Positions 1-6,000 of a stretch of DNA of 9,009 bases are shown one piece after another. The notes beneath the pieces were generated by a model. It was given only the letters and a program-made list of their open reading frames with translations, did not search any database and was not told the DNA's origin. The stretch's first letter is position 1, and each line of letters opens with the position of its first letter. A program made the position numbers and the translations under genes. The stretch comes from Candidatus Solibacter sp. (GTDB lineage: Bacteria; Acidobacteriota; Terriglobia; Bryobacterales; Bryobacteraceae), in assembly GCA_017883355.1 (NCBI GenBank), contig JADGNS010000125.1, positions 1 to 9,009 of the forward strand, read 5' to 3'.

Positions 1-102
1 TTCTCGATTTTTCCCGTAGGCAACAACTGCACCCTTCGGGGGACGAAGGCGGCTCCCAGAGGGAAAAACTGCAACACTGAGGCTCGACGGGATGCGGATG
101 AG

Positions 103-172
103 TGTATACTTGCCCCAAGCCGGGTGCCAAAATTGGAATCCCGGTTATCACTGTTCCAGGAGGACTTGATAC
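103..172 (+). promoter_or_regulatory. Possible promoter and 5' leader of the cysteine peptidase gene
   Basis: A -10-like TATACT sits at 105-110, preceded directly by TG (103-104). No convincing -35 lies 16-18 bases upstream, so this is a weak call. The leader between the predicted start point (about 117) and the gene holds a nested inverted repeat: CCGGG (120-124) with CCCGG (140-144), around CCAA (127-130) with TTGG (133-136). The ribosome binding site AGGAGG is at 158-163, nine bases before the ATG, and fixes the start of the next gene. Nothing else is recognisable in bases 1-102. Confidence 0.3.
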
Positions 173-940
173 ATGCCGATCAATCGCAAGTACGGTTGGG
201 CTCCCGACCTGCCCGACCATCGTGACCACCTCTACTCGGCTCCGCAGCCGGTACTCGCCAAACTGCCGCCGAAGAAGGATCTTCGGTCCGGTTGTCCACC
301 GGTTTACAATCAGGGCCAGCTCGGTAGTTGCACCGCCAACGCCATATCCGGAGCTATTCAATTCGAGCAGAAGAAACAAGGAGTCACCATATTCGGGCCC
401 TCCCGGCTCTTCATCTACTACAACGAGAGAGATATGGAGGGGACCGTCAATTCCGACGCTGGGGCGCAAATTCGCGATGGCGTGAAGTCCGTCGCGACCC
501 TCGGAGTCTGCCCGGAAACCGAGTGGCCTTATGACATCAATAAATTCGCTGACAAGCCCATGCCAAAATGCTACACCGACGCAACGCAGTGCGAGGCGGT
601 GGGGTATCAGCGGCTCGATTCCAGTAACCTGAACCAGTTGAAAGGCTGCATTGCCTCCGGTTTTCCGTTCGTCTTCGGCTTCACCGTTTATGACGCGTTC
701 GAAAGCCAGGAGGTAGCAAAAACAGGCGTCTTGAACATGCCGGGCCCGAAAGAGAAAGTTCAGGGAGGCCACGCCGTGCTAGCCGTCGGCTACGATGATG
801 CGACGCAGCGCTTCACTGTGCGCAATTCATGGGGAAAGGATTGGGGGATCAAAGGCTACTTCACAATCCCCTATACTTACCTGACCACGACGGACCTCGC
901 AGATGACTTCTGGACGATTCGTATTCTGAAAGCGGCGTAG
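173..940 (+). CDS. Papain-like cysteine peptidase (family C1A, xylellain-like architecture)
   Basis: This 255-residue protein is expected to cleave peptide bonds with a Cys-His-Asn triad. The motifs are visible in order: oxyanion-hole Gln47 and nucleophile Cys53 in NQGQLGSCTA, His200 in GGHAVLAVGYDD, and Asn218 in RNSWGKDWG. The ATG follows AGGAGG with nine bases of spacing. There is no signal peptide, no membrane segment and no long inhibitory propeptide. Only about 40 residues precede the catalytic core, and they contain GWAPDLPDHRD, a motif typical of bacterial xylellain-type C1 enzymes, where the short N-terminal stretch can lie over the active site. The sequence suggests a cytoplasmic enzyme unless an unrecognised export route exists. 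The stop codon directly abuts the stop codon of a convergent chagasin-like gene, so a specific inhibitor is encoded next door. The substrate is unknown. Family assignment is secure; the biological role is not. Confidence 0.93.
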   Translation: MPINRKYGWAPDLPDHRDHLYSAPQPVLAKLPPKKDLRSGCPPVYNQGQLGSCTANAISGAIQFEQKKQGVTIFGPSRLFIYYNERDMEGTVNSDAGAQIRDGVKSVATLGVCPETEWPYDINKFADKPMPKCYTDATQCEAVGYQRLDSSNLNQLKGCIASGFPFVFGFTVYDAFESQEVAKTGVLNMPGPKEKVQGGHAVLAVGYDDATQRFTVRNSWGKDWGIKGYFTIPYTYLTTTDLADDFWTIRILKAA

Positions 941-1255
941 TCACGACGGCACAACCACCCGCAGAGTAAAGGATTGCGCCGGCTCTGCGGGTGCCCCCCA
1001 GGATCGCTGCAAGACCATCCCGATTTCACTTTCGCCGGCCTGTATTGTTCGAAATCGCCAGCAATGAATTCCCTGGCCTCCGACACCCGTGCTCGGACGG
1101 AAGTCCTCCCCAGTCATCGTGCTGACAGGTTCCCCGGTCGCCGTGATTTTCCATCGGAAACCCGTCGCGGGGTTCTCCGGCAAAGATATCTCAAACGATT
1201 CTCCCTTAGGGAGCTCCGCCGACTCGCCCGTTTTGGAAGCGGTGAATTGAAGCAT
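941..1255 (-). CDS. Chagasin-like inhibitor of papain-family cysteine peptidases (family I42)
   Basis: This 104-residue protein has the three conserved loop motifs of chagasin-type inhibitors in the right order. NPATGFRW (residues 28-35) is the loop that meets the active-site Cys, GVGG (57-60) is the second loop, and RSWG (84-87) corresponds to the usual RPW loop with Pro replaced by Ser. Length matches the roughly 110-residue family norm. No signal peptide is present, so it should share a compartment with the neighbouring peptidase. The ATG at 1255-1253 is the only usual start: an in-frame TGA lies five codons upstream with no ATG, GTG or TTG between, and the Shine-Dalgarno is weak. It is convergent with the C1A gene, stop against stop. 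Inference: it restrains that peptidase, or protects the cell from it. An alternative is defence against foreign cysteine peptidases. Confidence 0.85.
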   Translation of the reverse strand: MLQFTASKTGESAELPKGESFEISLPENPATGFRWKITATGEPVSTMTGEDFRPSTGVGGQGIHCWRFRTIQAGESEIGMVLQRSWGAPAEPAQSFTLRVVVPS

Positions 1256-1337
1256 ATGACTACCTGATCACTTTTCCTGCTTCAAAGCCACCAAGAGGGC
1301 CTGAAGTTCCCCAGATACGGCCTTGTGGGAATAGGTC

Positions 1338-1387
1338 CTGCCCGGTCGCCACGGAGTTGCCGATAGCTGGCGACCCAGGAGGGGCAG
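1338..1387. repeat. Long imperfect stem-loop between response regulator and inhibitor genes
   Basis: Arms GGTCGCCA (1344-1351) and TGGCGACC (1368-1375) are perfect 8-base complements around a 16-base loop. An outer pair, CTGCCC (1338-1343) with GGGCAG (1382-1387), extends the stem past a 6-base bulge on one side. Both flanking genes run leftward, so it lies after the response regulator stop and before the inhibitor gene. No T-run follows on either strand, so it is not a standard intrinsic terminator. It could be a processing or pausing hairpin. Nothing else is recognisable between 1256 and 1458. Confidence 0.5.
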
Positions 1388-1458
1388 ATAGGCGATCCGG
1401 AAAGCGTCGGGATGCCACCCTTAAGTGAACCGTGTTGCCGCTAGCACCGAATCTCGCA

Positions 1459-2136
1459 CTACCGCACCAGCCGTTGTCGCAGGGCCTTTGCCACCGCTTC
1501 GGATTTCGAATGCACTTGCAGTTTTCCGTAGATATTCTGCATGTGAAAGTTGATGGTGCTGAAACTGACCCCCAGTTCCGCGGCCGCGCTCTGGTAGTTG
1601 TGCCCCTCCACCAGCAGCTTCAGCAACCGCAGTTCGTGCGGTGTCAGGCGCGCATCCGCGGCCTCCCGCGGCCGGATTTCCCGGAACAGGCGCAGCACCC
1701 GCCGCGCAATCTCTGGCGACATCGGAGCGCCGCCCGCCAGCACCTCCGCCAGCGCCTCCAGCAGCTTGTCCGGCGGCGTCTTCTTCAACAGGTAGCCGCA
1801 CGCCCCCGCGCACAACGCGTCGAAGATCCGCTCGTCGTCATCGTAGATCGTCAGCATCAATAGCGCGACGTCCGGATACTTCTCGCGCAGGATGGGCAGC
1901 CCCTGTATGCCCGACATTCCCGGCAGGCCGATGTCCACCAGCGCCACCAACGGAATCTCGTTCCACGGCCGCGCGAACGCCTCTTCCATGGATCGATACG
2001 CGGCGGTGCAACAGTATCCCCTGGTGCCGTTAATCAGGGTACACAGTCCCTCGCGGATCAGCCGGTCGTCCTCGATGATCGCTACCGTGATCCGTCGCGG
2101 CGGCTCCCCTACCGTCGGTGAACTCCTGTTTGCCAA
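1459..2136 (-). CDS. NarL/FixJ-type response regulator (REC + LuxR HTH)
   Basis: This 225-residue DNA-binding response regulator is the output partner of the sensor kinase encoded just upstream. The receiver domain spans about residues 16-130, with acidic pocket Glu22/Asp23/Asp24, phospho-acceptor Asp68 (VDIGLPG), Thr96 and Lys118. A LuxR-type helix-turn-helix occupies about 163-222 (LTPHELRLLKLL, then AAAELGVSFSTINFHMQNIYGKL). Its start is slightly divergent, HELRLLKLL replacing the usual RExEVL pattern. The start chosen is TTG (2136-2134); no ATG or GTG lies between it and the receiver domain. The first 28 bases overlap the end of the kinase gene, implying translational coupling. Phosphorylation of Asp68 should promote dimerisation and promoter binding; the target genes are not identifiable here. 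Confidence 0.92.
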   Translation of the reverse strand: MANRSSPTVGEPPRRITVAIIEDDRLIREGLCTLINGTRGYCCTAAYRSMEEAFARPWNEIPLVALVDIGLPGMSGIQGLPILREKYPDVALLMLTIYDDDERIFDALCAGACGYLLKKTPPDKLLEALAEVLAGGAPMSPEIARRVLRLFREIRPREAADARLTPHELRLLKLLVEGHNYQSAAAELGVSFSTINFHMQNIYGKLQVHSKSEAVAKALRQRLVR

Positions 2137-5100
2137 GCTCTCAGCTTACCCGAAACCCTCGCGGCCGTCCCCCTCACCGCTGCCAGTATCGTCTTCCTCT
2201 CTAGCGGAACCGTCATCCCGAGCACCGTTCCCTTGCCCGGCGCGGAAGTGAACTCCACTTTCCCGCGCAAAGCGGCGGCGCGCCTCCGCATATTCGCCAC
2301 TCCGCGTCCCTGGTATTCCGCATCCGGATCGAAGCCCGTGCCGTTGTCGGAGAGCCGCAGCGTGAGGCGGTCCTCCACGCGATCCAGGTCCGCTTCCACG
2401 CGGTTCGCGCCGGAATGCCGCGCGATATTGTGAATCCCTTCCTTGAAGATCAGGTACACTTGCCGCCGGACATCCACGCCGATCCTCAGATCGTGCTCCG
2501 CCACCGACGACCGGAACTGCAGCGCGATTCCCTGTCCCCCCAAAACGTCCGTCGCGAAGCGCCGCATGCGGTATACCAGGTTGCTCAAACGGTCGTGATC
2601 CGGATTGATTGCCCAGACGATGTCGCTCATCGCATCCACCAGGGCGCGCGAAATGGTGGCGATCTCGGTAAGCGGAAGCCGTGTGCCCGGCTCCGGCGAC
2701 AGCGCCGTGCGCTGCGCGACCTCGCTCAAAATCGCGATCTGCGAGAGGCTCGCCCCGATGTCGTCGTGCAGGTCGGTAGCGATCCGCGTCCGCACGTCCG
2801 CCACCGCCACCGCCTGCGCCAACCGGTAGCGGTGAAGGGCCAACAGAAGCAGCAGACCCGCCAGTCCGCAGGCCGCCAGAAACCACCAGGAGCGCCACAC
2901 CGGTGGGGGAATCGTAAATGCAATGGCCGCCGGCCGCGGACTCACCGCTCCGTCGCTCGCCACCGCGCGCACCAGGAACCGGTAGCTGCCGGCGGCCAGG
3001 CTGGCGTAAACCACCGTACGCTGGTCCGTCGGCGGACCCCAATCGCGGTCCGCGTTTTCCAGCATGTACTGGTAGTGCAGCGCCTCTCCCGGCGAATAAT
3101 CCAGTCCCACGAAATCCACCCGGATCGGCGTCCGCGCAATCTTCAGTCCTGCGACGCTGGATTCGCCCAGATCCGAAATGGCGCGCGGGACGCCGCCCGC
3201 GCTCAGGCCCGTGACCAGCACCGGCGGCGGAGCCCGCGTGCGCTCCTGCGACGGAACCAGTTGCGAGAGTCCCAAGGGCGAGCTGAACCACAACCCACCC
3301 TGCCGGTCGCGGAGCGCCAGTTCCAACTCGCCCGGCACTACGCCGTCCGCCGTGGTGTAGTGCCGGATTCGTCCCGGTCCGCCGGACTGCGGTTCGAAAC
3401 GGTCGATCCCCCGGCCCGTCGCCGCGTAGATTCGTCCCCACCGGTCTTCCGCCATGGCCCCGATGTAGGCGCTCGATAATCCATGCGACGTCGTAAACGT
3501 CGTGAAGCGCGGCCGCTCCGCCGTCAGGTCGCTGGCGCCTACCAGCCCCTGCGTGGTCCCGATCCACAGGGTTCCACTGGTATCCATATAGAGCGTGCGT
3601 ACCTGCCCCGGAATCCCCTCCGCGGAGGTGAACGTCGTGAACCTTCCGCCCGGCCGGTAGCGGGCCAGCCCGCCGTGAAACAGGCCGATCCACACATTCC
3701 CCGCGCCGTCCTCCGCGAACGCCGTCGGCACCGGACTCTTCGGCAGGCCGTCGGCCGGCGAGAACGCTTCGATCCGGCCCGTCTTCCGCCGCCACCGCGC
3801 CAGCCCGTCCGCCGAATCCAGTCCGATGGTCCCGATCCATATGTCGCACCGCGAATCCTCAAACACGCGGAAGATGTTATCCCCCGCCAGCCCGTCGCGC
3901 CTGGTGTAGATCTTTTGGGGCCGCGCGCCCGCCAGTTGATCCAGGCGGGCCGCGGAGGGGAAGCGGCAAAGTCCCTGACCGGTCGCAATCCACCACCCCG
4001 CATCCTCGTCTTGCACCGCGATTTGCCCGCGCCCCCATCCGAAGTAGGTCAGATCCTTCGGCCACGCCGGCCGGATCGATTCGAACCGCCGGCCATCGAA
4101 ACGCTCCATCGTGATCCCCGATTCACCGCGCGAGACGGCGCAGAACTCGCCCTGCCGCGTCTCCATCAGCGAAACCGCGTAGGGGAGCCCGTCCGCCTCG
4201 GCATAGGTCACGAAGCCGCTGTGCGCCACCTTCATCGCGCCCGACCCGAAGGTGCCGATCCAGAGGTTGCCGTCGCGATCCTCGGCCAGTGCCCCCACGC
4301 TCCGCGCGCTCAGCCCTTGCGCCAGCGTGTAGCTTCGGAACTCGCGGCCGCCGTCGCGCGCCCCCGGAGTGTACTCCGCGATCCCCAGGGTGGTCCCCAC
4401 CCACACCGTCCCATCCGACGTCTCCAGCAGCGACTCGACGCGCAGGCTCGGCAGCCCGTCCTTTATCCCGTACACGCGCAATCCGCCCAGCCCACCGCGC
4501 GCGCCTGCTGTCTCCGCCGCCGGGTCCACCCGCGCCAATCCGCCCAGCCCACCGCGCGCCTGCGCCGCCGTATCCACCCGCGCCAACCCGCCTCGCGTTC
4601 CCACCCACATGCGCCCGGCGCGGTCCTCGATCAGCGCCATGATGTAGTCGGCGGGGAGGCCGTCGGCCCGCGTGAGGGTCCTCGCGCTCCCGTCCCGATC
4701 GCGCCGGTACAGCCCGCTCGACAGGCCGATCCACAACACTCCCCTCCGGTCGATCAGGATCGCGGTGACCGTTGCTTCCCCTCTGCCCGGAATCTCCACC
4801 GCGTGAAACGAAGTCTCCTTCGGATCCAGGCGAAACACTCCGCCGCCGCCCCCCGCCCAAACGGCGCCGGCGCGATCTTCATAGAGCACGAGGGGTGCGG
4901 GGACGCCTCCGGCTCCCGTCACCGCATAGCAGTGGAATCGTGATGGCCCGGCGCCCGCCGGCTCGAACCGGCACAGCCCGCCCATCGTTGCGACCCAGTA
5001 CACGCCGGCGCGCGTCTCCAGGAAATCCTCGATCTCGTTATCCGGCAGCCCCTGCGCCGTCGTGTAGTTGGTGAACCGGTACCCGTCGAACCGCGACAGC

Positions 5101-5270
5101 CCCTCCGCCGTGCAGAACCACAGAAACCCGTGAGAGTCCTGCGCGATGCAAAGGATATGGTCGCGCGCCAGGCCGTCCGCCGTCGTGTAAGTGCGAATCG
5201 GCAGACGGGCCGCGTGCAGCACGCCTAACGCGTACAGCACCGGCGCGCACCATAGCAGGAACTTCCGCAC
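2109..5270 (-). CDS. Two-component sensor histidine kinase with periplasmic double beta-propeller (Reg_prop/Y_Y_Y/HisKA_3)
   Basis: This is a 1053-residue membrane sensor kinase. Residues 1-20 form a signal peptide ending near LHA. About 21-675 contain some 14 propeller repeats of the pattern ED..G.LWIGT..GL.R, enough for two seven-bladed propellers. A Y_Y_Y domain follows (about 713-787), then a single membrane span (about 796-815), a HisKA_3 dimerisation helix with phospho-accepting His835 in LHDDIGASLSQ, and a HATPase_c domain: N box with Asn948 (EGIHNIARHS), DNG at 975-977, and GRGVANM at 988-994. No HAMP or PAS domain is seen. The start is GTG (5270-5268), with an in-frame TAA at 5285-5283 leaving no earlier alternative. 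In Bacteroidota hybrid sensors the same periplasmic layout binds polysaccharide fragments, but the ligand here is unknown. It should phosphorylate the NarL-type regulator whose gene overlaps its 3' end. Blade five contains a small tandem duplication. The 25 or so residues after the ATPase domain are basic and unassigned. Confidence 0.94.
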   Translation of the reverse strand: MRKFLLWCAPVLYALGVLHAARLPIRTYTTADGLARDHILCIAQDSHGFLWFCTAEGLSRFDGYRFTNYTTAQGLPDNEIEDFLETRAGVYWVATMGGLCRFEPAGAGPSRFHCYAVTGAGGVPAPLVLYEDRAGAVWAGGGGGVFRLDPKETSFHAVEIPGRGEATVTAILIDRRGVLWIGLSSGLYRRDRDGSARTLTRADGLPADYIMALIEDRAGRMWVGTRGGLARVDTAAQARGGLGGLARVDPAAETAGARGGLGGLRVYGIKDGLPSLRVESLLETSDGTVWVGTTLGIAEYTPGARDGGREFRSYTLAQGLSARSVGALAEDRDGNLWIGTFGSGAMKVAHSGFVTYAEADGLPYAVSLMETRQGEFCAVSRGESGITMERFDGRRFESIRPAWPKDLTYFGWGRGQIAVQDEDAGWWIATGQGLCRFPSAARLDQLAGARPQKIYTRRDGLAGDNIFRVFEDSRCDIWIGTIGLDSADGLARWRRKTGRIEAFSPADGLPKSPVPTAFAEDGAGNVWIGLFHGGLARYRPGGRFTTFTSAEGIPGQVRTLYMDTSGTLWIGTTQGLVGASDLTAERPRFTTFTTSHGLSSAYIGAMAEDRWGRIYAATGRGIDRFEPQSGGPGRIRHYTTADGVVPGELELALRDRQGGLWFSSPLGLSQLVPSQERTRAPPPVLVTGLSAGGVPRAISDLGESSVAGLKIARTPIRVDFVGLDYSPGEALHYQYMLENADRDWGPPTDQRTVVYASLAAGSYRFLVRAVASDGAVSPRPAAIAFTIPPPVWRSWWFLAACGLAGLLLLLALHRYRLAQAVAVADVRTRIATDLHDDIGASLSQIAILSEVAQRTALSPEPGTRLPLTEIATISRALVDAMSDIVWAINPDHDRLSNLVYRMRRFATDVLGGQGIALQFRSSVAEHDLRIGVDVRRQVYLIFKEGIHNIARHSGANRVEADLDRVEDRLTLRLSDNGTGFDPDAEYQGRGVANMRRRAAALRGKVEFTSAPGKGTVLGMTVPLERKTILAAVRGTAARVSGKLRAWQTGVHRR
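4479..4600 (-). repeat. In-frame tandem duplication inside the kinase propeller
   Basis: The stretch starting CAATCCGCCCAGCCCACCG at 4479 recurs at 4536, 57 bases (19 codons) later. A shorter, diverged third copy begins about 4584. In the protein this gives GGLARVD followed by GGLGGLARVD and GGLGGLRV, three versions of the end of one propeller blade separated by Ala/Gly/Arg-rich linkers. The units are multiples of three, so the frame is kept. It looks like replication slippage in GC-rich DNA that lengthened a loop between blades. Confidence 0.75.
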
Positions 5271-5327
5271 AGCCTCACCATCTTACGACGGCGCGCGCCT
5301 TAGGGTGCCCGCTCCGGCGAGAGACGA

Positions 5328-5368
5328 AGTTCAGAGTCCCCCTAGTACTTCCGGGACTCCAAACTAGG
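5328..5368. repeat. Two interleaved inverted repeats in the kinase/pilin divergent region
   Basis: Arms of 13 bases at 5328-5340 and 5353-5365 match with two mismatches, the core being GAGTCCC against GGGACTC. A second, overlapping pair, CCTAGT (5341-5346) with ACTAGG (5363-5368), would form a competing hairpin. The block lies about 60 bases upstream of the leftward kinase start and 110 bases upstream of the rightward pilin start, a fitting place for an operator. Alternatives are an attenuator or a remnant of a small palindromic repeat element. The rest of 5271-5431 shows nothing recognisable. Confidence 0.5.
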
Positions 5369-5431
5369 ACCTTCCCATAACCAGGGTAACTATGAATTAA
5401 AGTCCTGCCCGCGGAATAATTCAATGCAAGC

Positions 5432-5459
5432 TTGACAGGGGTCGAGCCCAGACTATTCA
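5432..5459 (+). promoter_or_regulatory. Weak candidate promoter for the pilin gene
   Basis: A perfect TTGACA (5432-5437) is followed after 16 bases by TATTCA (5454-5459). Transcription would begin near 5466, giving a leader of only about 14 bases that just contains the ribosome binding site AGGAG (5468-5472). The short leader makes this uncertain. I saw no sigma-54 type -24/-12 element. Confidence 0.25.
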
Positions 5460-5479
5460 ACATGCAAAGGAGATCGAAC

Positions 5480-5662
5480 ATGAACACACTCTACAACCTC
5501 TGGAACGATGAGCAAGGGCAGGACCTTATCGAGTACACCCTGCTGATGGCGTTTGTTGCCTTGGCGTCGGCAGCCCTTTTCCTGGGCGCCGGCGGCAGCA
5601 TCAAGGGCATCTGGAGCAGCACCAACAGCCAGCTAACCGCGGCCAACACCAGCGCGAGCTAA
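5480..5662 (+). CDS. Flp/Fap-type (type IVb) pilin precursor
   Basis: This is a 60-residue prepilin. A short charged leader ends at Gly13; Gln14-Asp15-Leu16-Ile17-Glu18-Tyr19 follows, then a hydrophobic helix (about 20-42) and a short polar tail. This matches the Flp consensus, in which a prepilin peptidase cuts after Gly and the mature chain has Glu at position 5 followed by Tyr. The ATG at 5480 is preferred because AGGAG (5468-5472) sits seven bases upstream; the same frame stays open back to 5432 but those codons look like leader. Flp subunits normally assemble into thin adhesive pili through Tad secretion machinery. No Tad/Cpa genes are present in this window, so it is either an orphan pilin or the backbone continues elsewhere. 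It is divergent from the sensor kinase operon. Confidence 0.88.
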   Translation: MNTLYNLWNDEQGQDLIEYTLLMAFVALASAALFLGAGGSIKGIWSSTNSQLTAANTSAS

Positions 5663-5680
5663 GCCCGCCTCGCATTTTAC

Positions 5681-5768
5681 TTTCTTATCTCGGTGAGGAA
5701 CTGGCCCGCCCCGGCCTCGGCGCACAAGCGGATCGGCCCGTCTTTGCGCCCGGACTAGGGATAAGAAA
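5681..5768. repeat. Long-range inverted repeat between pilin gene and att site
   Basis: TTTCTTATC (5681-5689) is exactly complementary to GATAAGAAA (5760-5768). Between them a second pair, GGCGCA (5719-5724) with TGCGCC (5745-5750), could stack inside the first, giving an 88-base structure. It lies 18 bases after the pilin stop and ends 9 bases before the tRNA fragment. It may help end pilin transcription, although no T-run follows, or be part of the tRNA 3' flank. Confidence 0.4.
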
Positions 5769-5777
5769 AGGGATTCT

Positions 5778-5824
5778 TGGAGCCGGCGGAGGGATTTGAA
5801 CCCCCGACCCTCTGATTACAAATC
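5778..5824 (-). tRNA. 3' half of tRNA-Thr(UGU): probable attachment site (attL)
   Basis: Read on the minus strand, these bases give the end of a tRNA. GA plus the anticodon loop TTTGTAA (anticodon TGT) come first, then the 3' anticodon stem TCAGA, and a T arm with stem GGGGG/CCCTC around TTCAAAT. The 3' acceptor strand CGCCGGC, discriminator T and encoded CCA follow. The 5' half is missing. Position 29 already fails to pair, and no D arm or 5' acceptor strand (GCCGGCG expected) lies upstream. A tRNA truncated next to the anticodon loop, with a tyrosine recombinase gene about 175 bases away, is the classic trace of site-specific integration. The intact gene should have been rebuilt at the far end of the element. 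No second copy occurs in this window. Confidence 0.8.
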
Positions 5825-5918
5825 TCATTCAGACGTGCTTATCCTTATATGTATCCGTTTGGATTCATTTGTTTAGCTCTACTACGAATGTCGCAATATC
5901 TGTGGAAAAGTGGCCCTC

Positions 5919-5973
5919 TTGTTACCGATTTCTGTTACTGGCGGTAACAACTTTACTCACTTTGTAACAGAAA
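5919..5973. repeat. Cluster of four GTTAC/GTAAC repeats upstream of the integrase
   Basis: GTTAC occurs at 5921-5925 and 5934-5938 and its complement GTAAC at 5944-5948 and 5964-5968. They form overlapping inverted repeats. TTGTTACC (5919-5926) pairs with GGTAACAA (5943-5950), GTTAC (5934-5938) with GTAAC (5944-5948), and TTTCTGTTAC (5929-5938) exactly with GTAACAGAAA (5964-5973). The cluster lies between the att core and the integrase promoter. It could be recombinase arm-type sites, excisionase sites or an autoregulatory operator. Confidence 0.65.
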
Positions 5974-5985
5974 GATCAGATGACA

Positions 5986-5994
5986 TGCTACAAT
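5986..5994 (+). promoter_or_regulatory. Extended -10 promoter of the integrase, probably leaderless
   Basis: TG (5986-5987), one base, then TACAAT (5989-5994) form an extended -10 element. The base seven positions after the hexamer is the A of the ATG at 6001, so transcription would start at or next to the start codon. No -35 hexamer is well placed, which extended -10 promoters tolerate. The last GTAAC repeat lies about where RNA polymerase would contact the -35 region, allowing repression. Confidence 0.5.
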
Positions 5995-6000
5995 TTCTGC

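Noticed and set aside
33..49. Perfect hairpin CCTTCG/CGAAGG as a terminator of an upstream gene
   Set aside because: The stem is only 6 bases and no T-run follows on either strand, so it cannot be called a terminator.
974..1267. 97-residue open frame on the + strand over the inhibitor gene
   Set aside because: The minus-strand frame has all three chagasin motifs; this one shows no family features.
2415..3479. 354-residue open frame on the + strand opposite the kinase domain
   Set aside because: It mirrors the HisKA_3/HATPase and Y_Y_Y coding sequence, has low-complexity Arg/Gln/His composition and no ribosome binding site support.
3483..4943. 486-residue open frame on the + strand opposite the sensor kinase
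   Set aside because: It is rich in Arg/Pro/Ala with no recognisable domain and is fully antisense to a kinase with clear propeller repeats. It is a GC-rich codon shadow.
5778..5880. A complete tRNA-Thr gene
   Set aside because: The D arm and 5' acceptor strand are missing and the anticodon stem pairs at only some positions, so only the 3' half is present.
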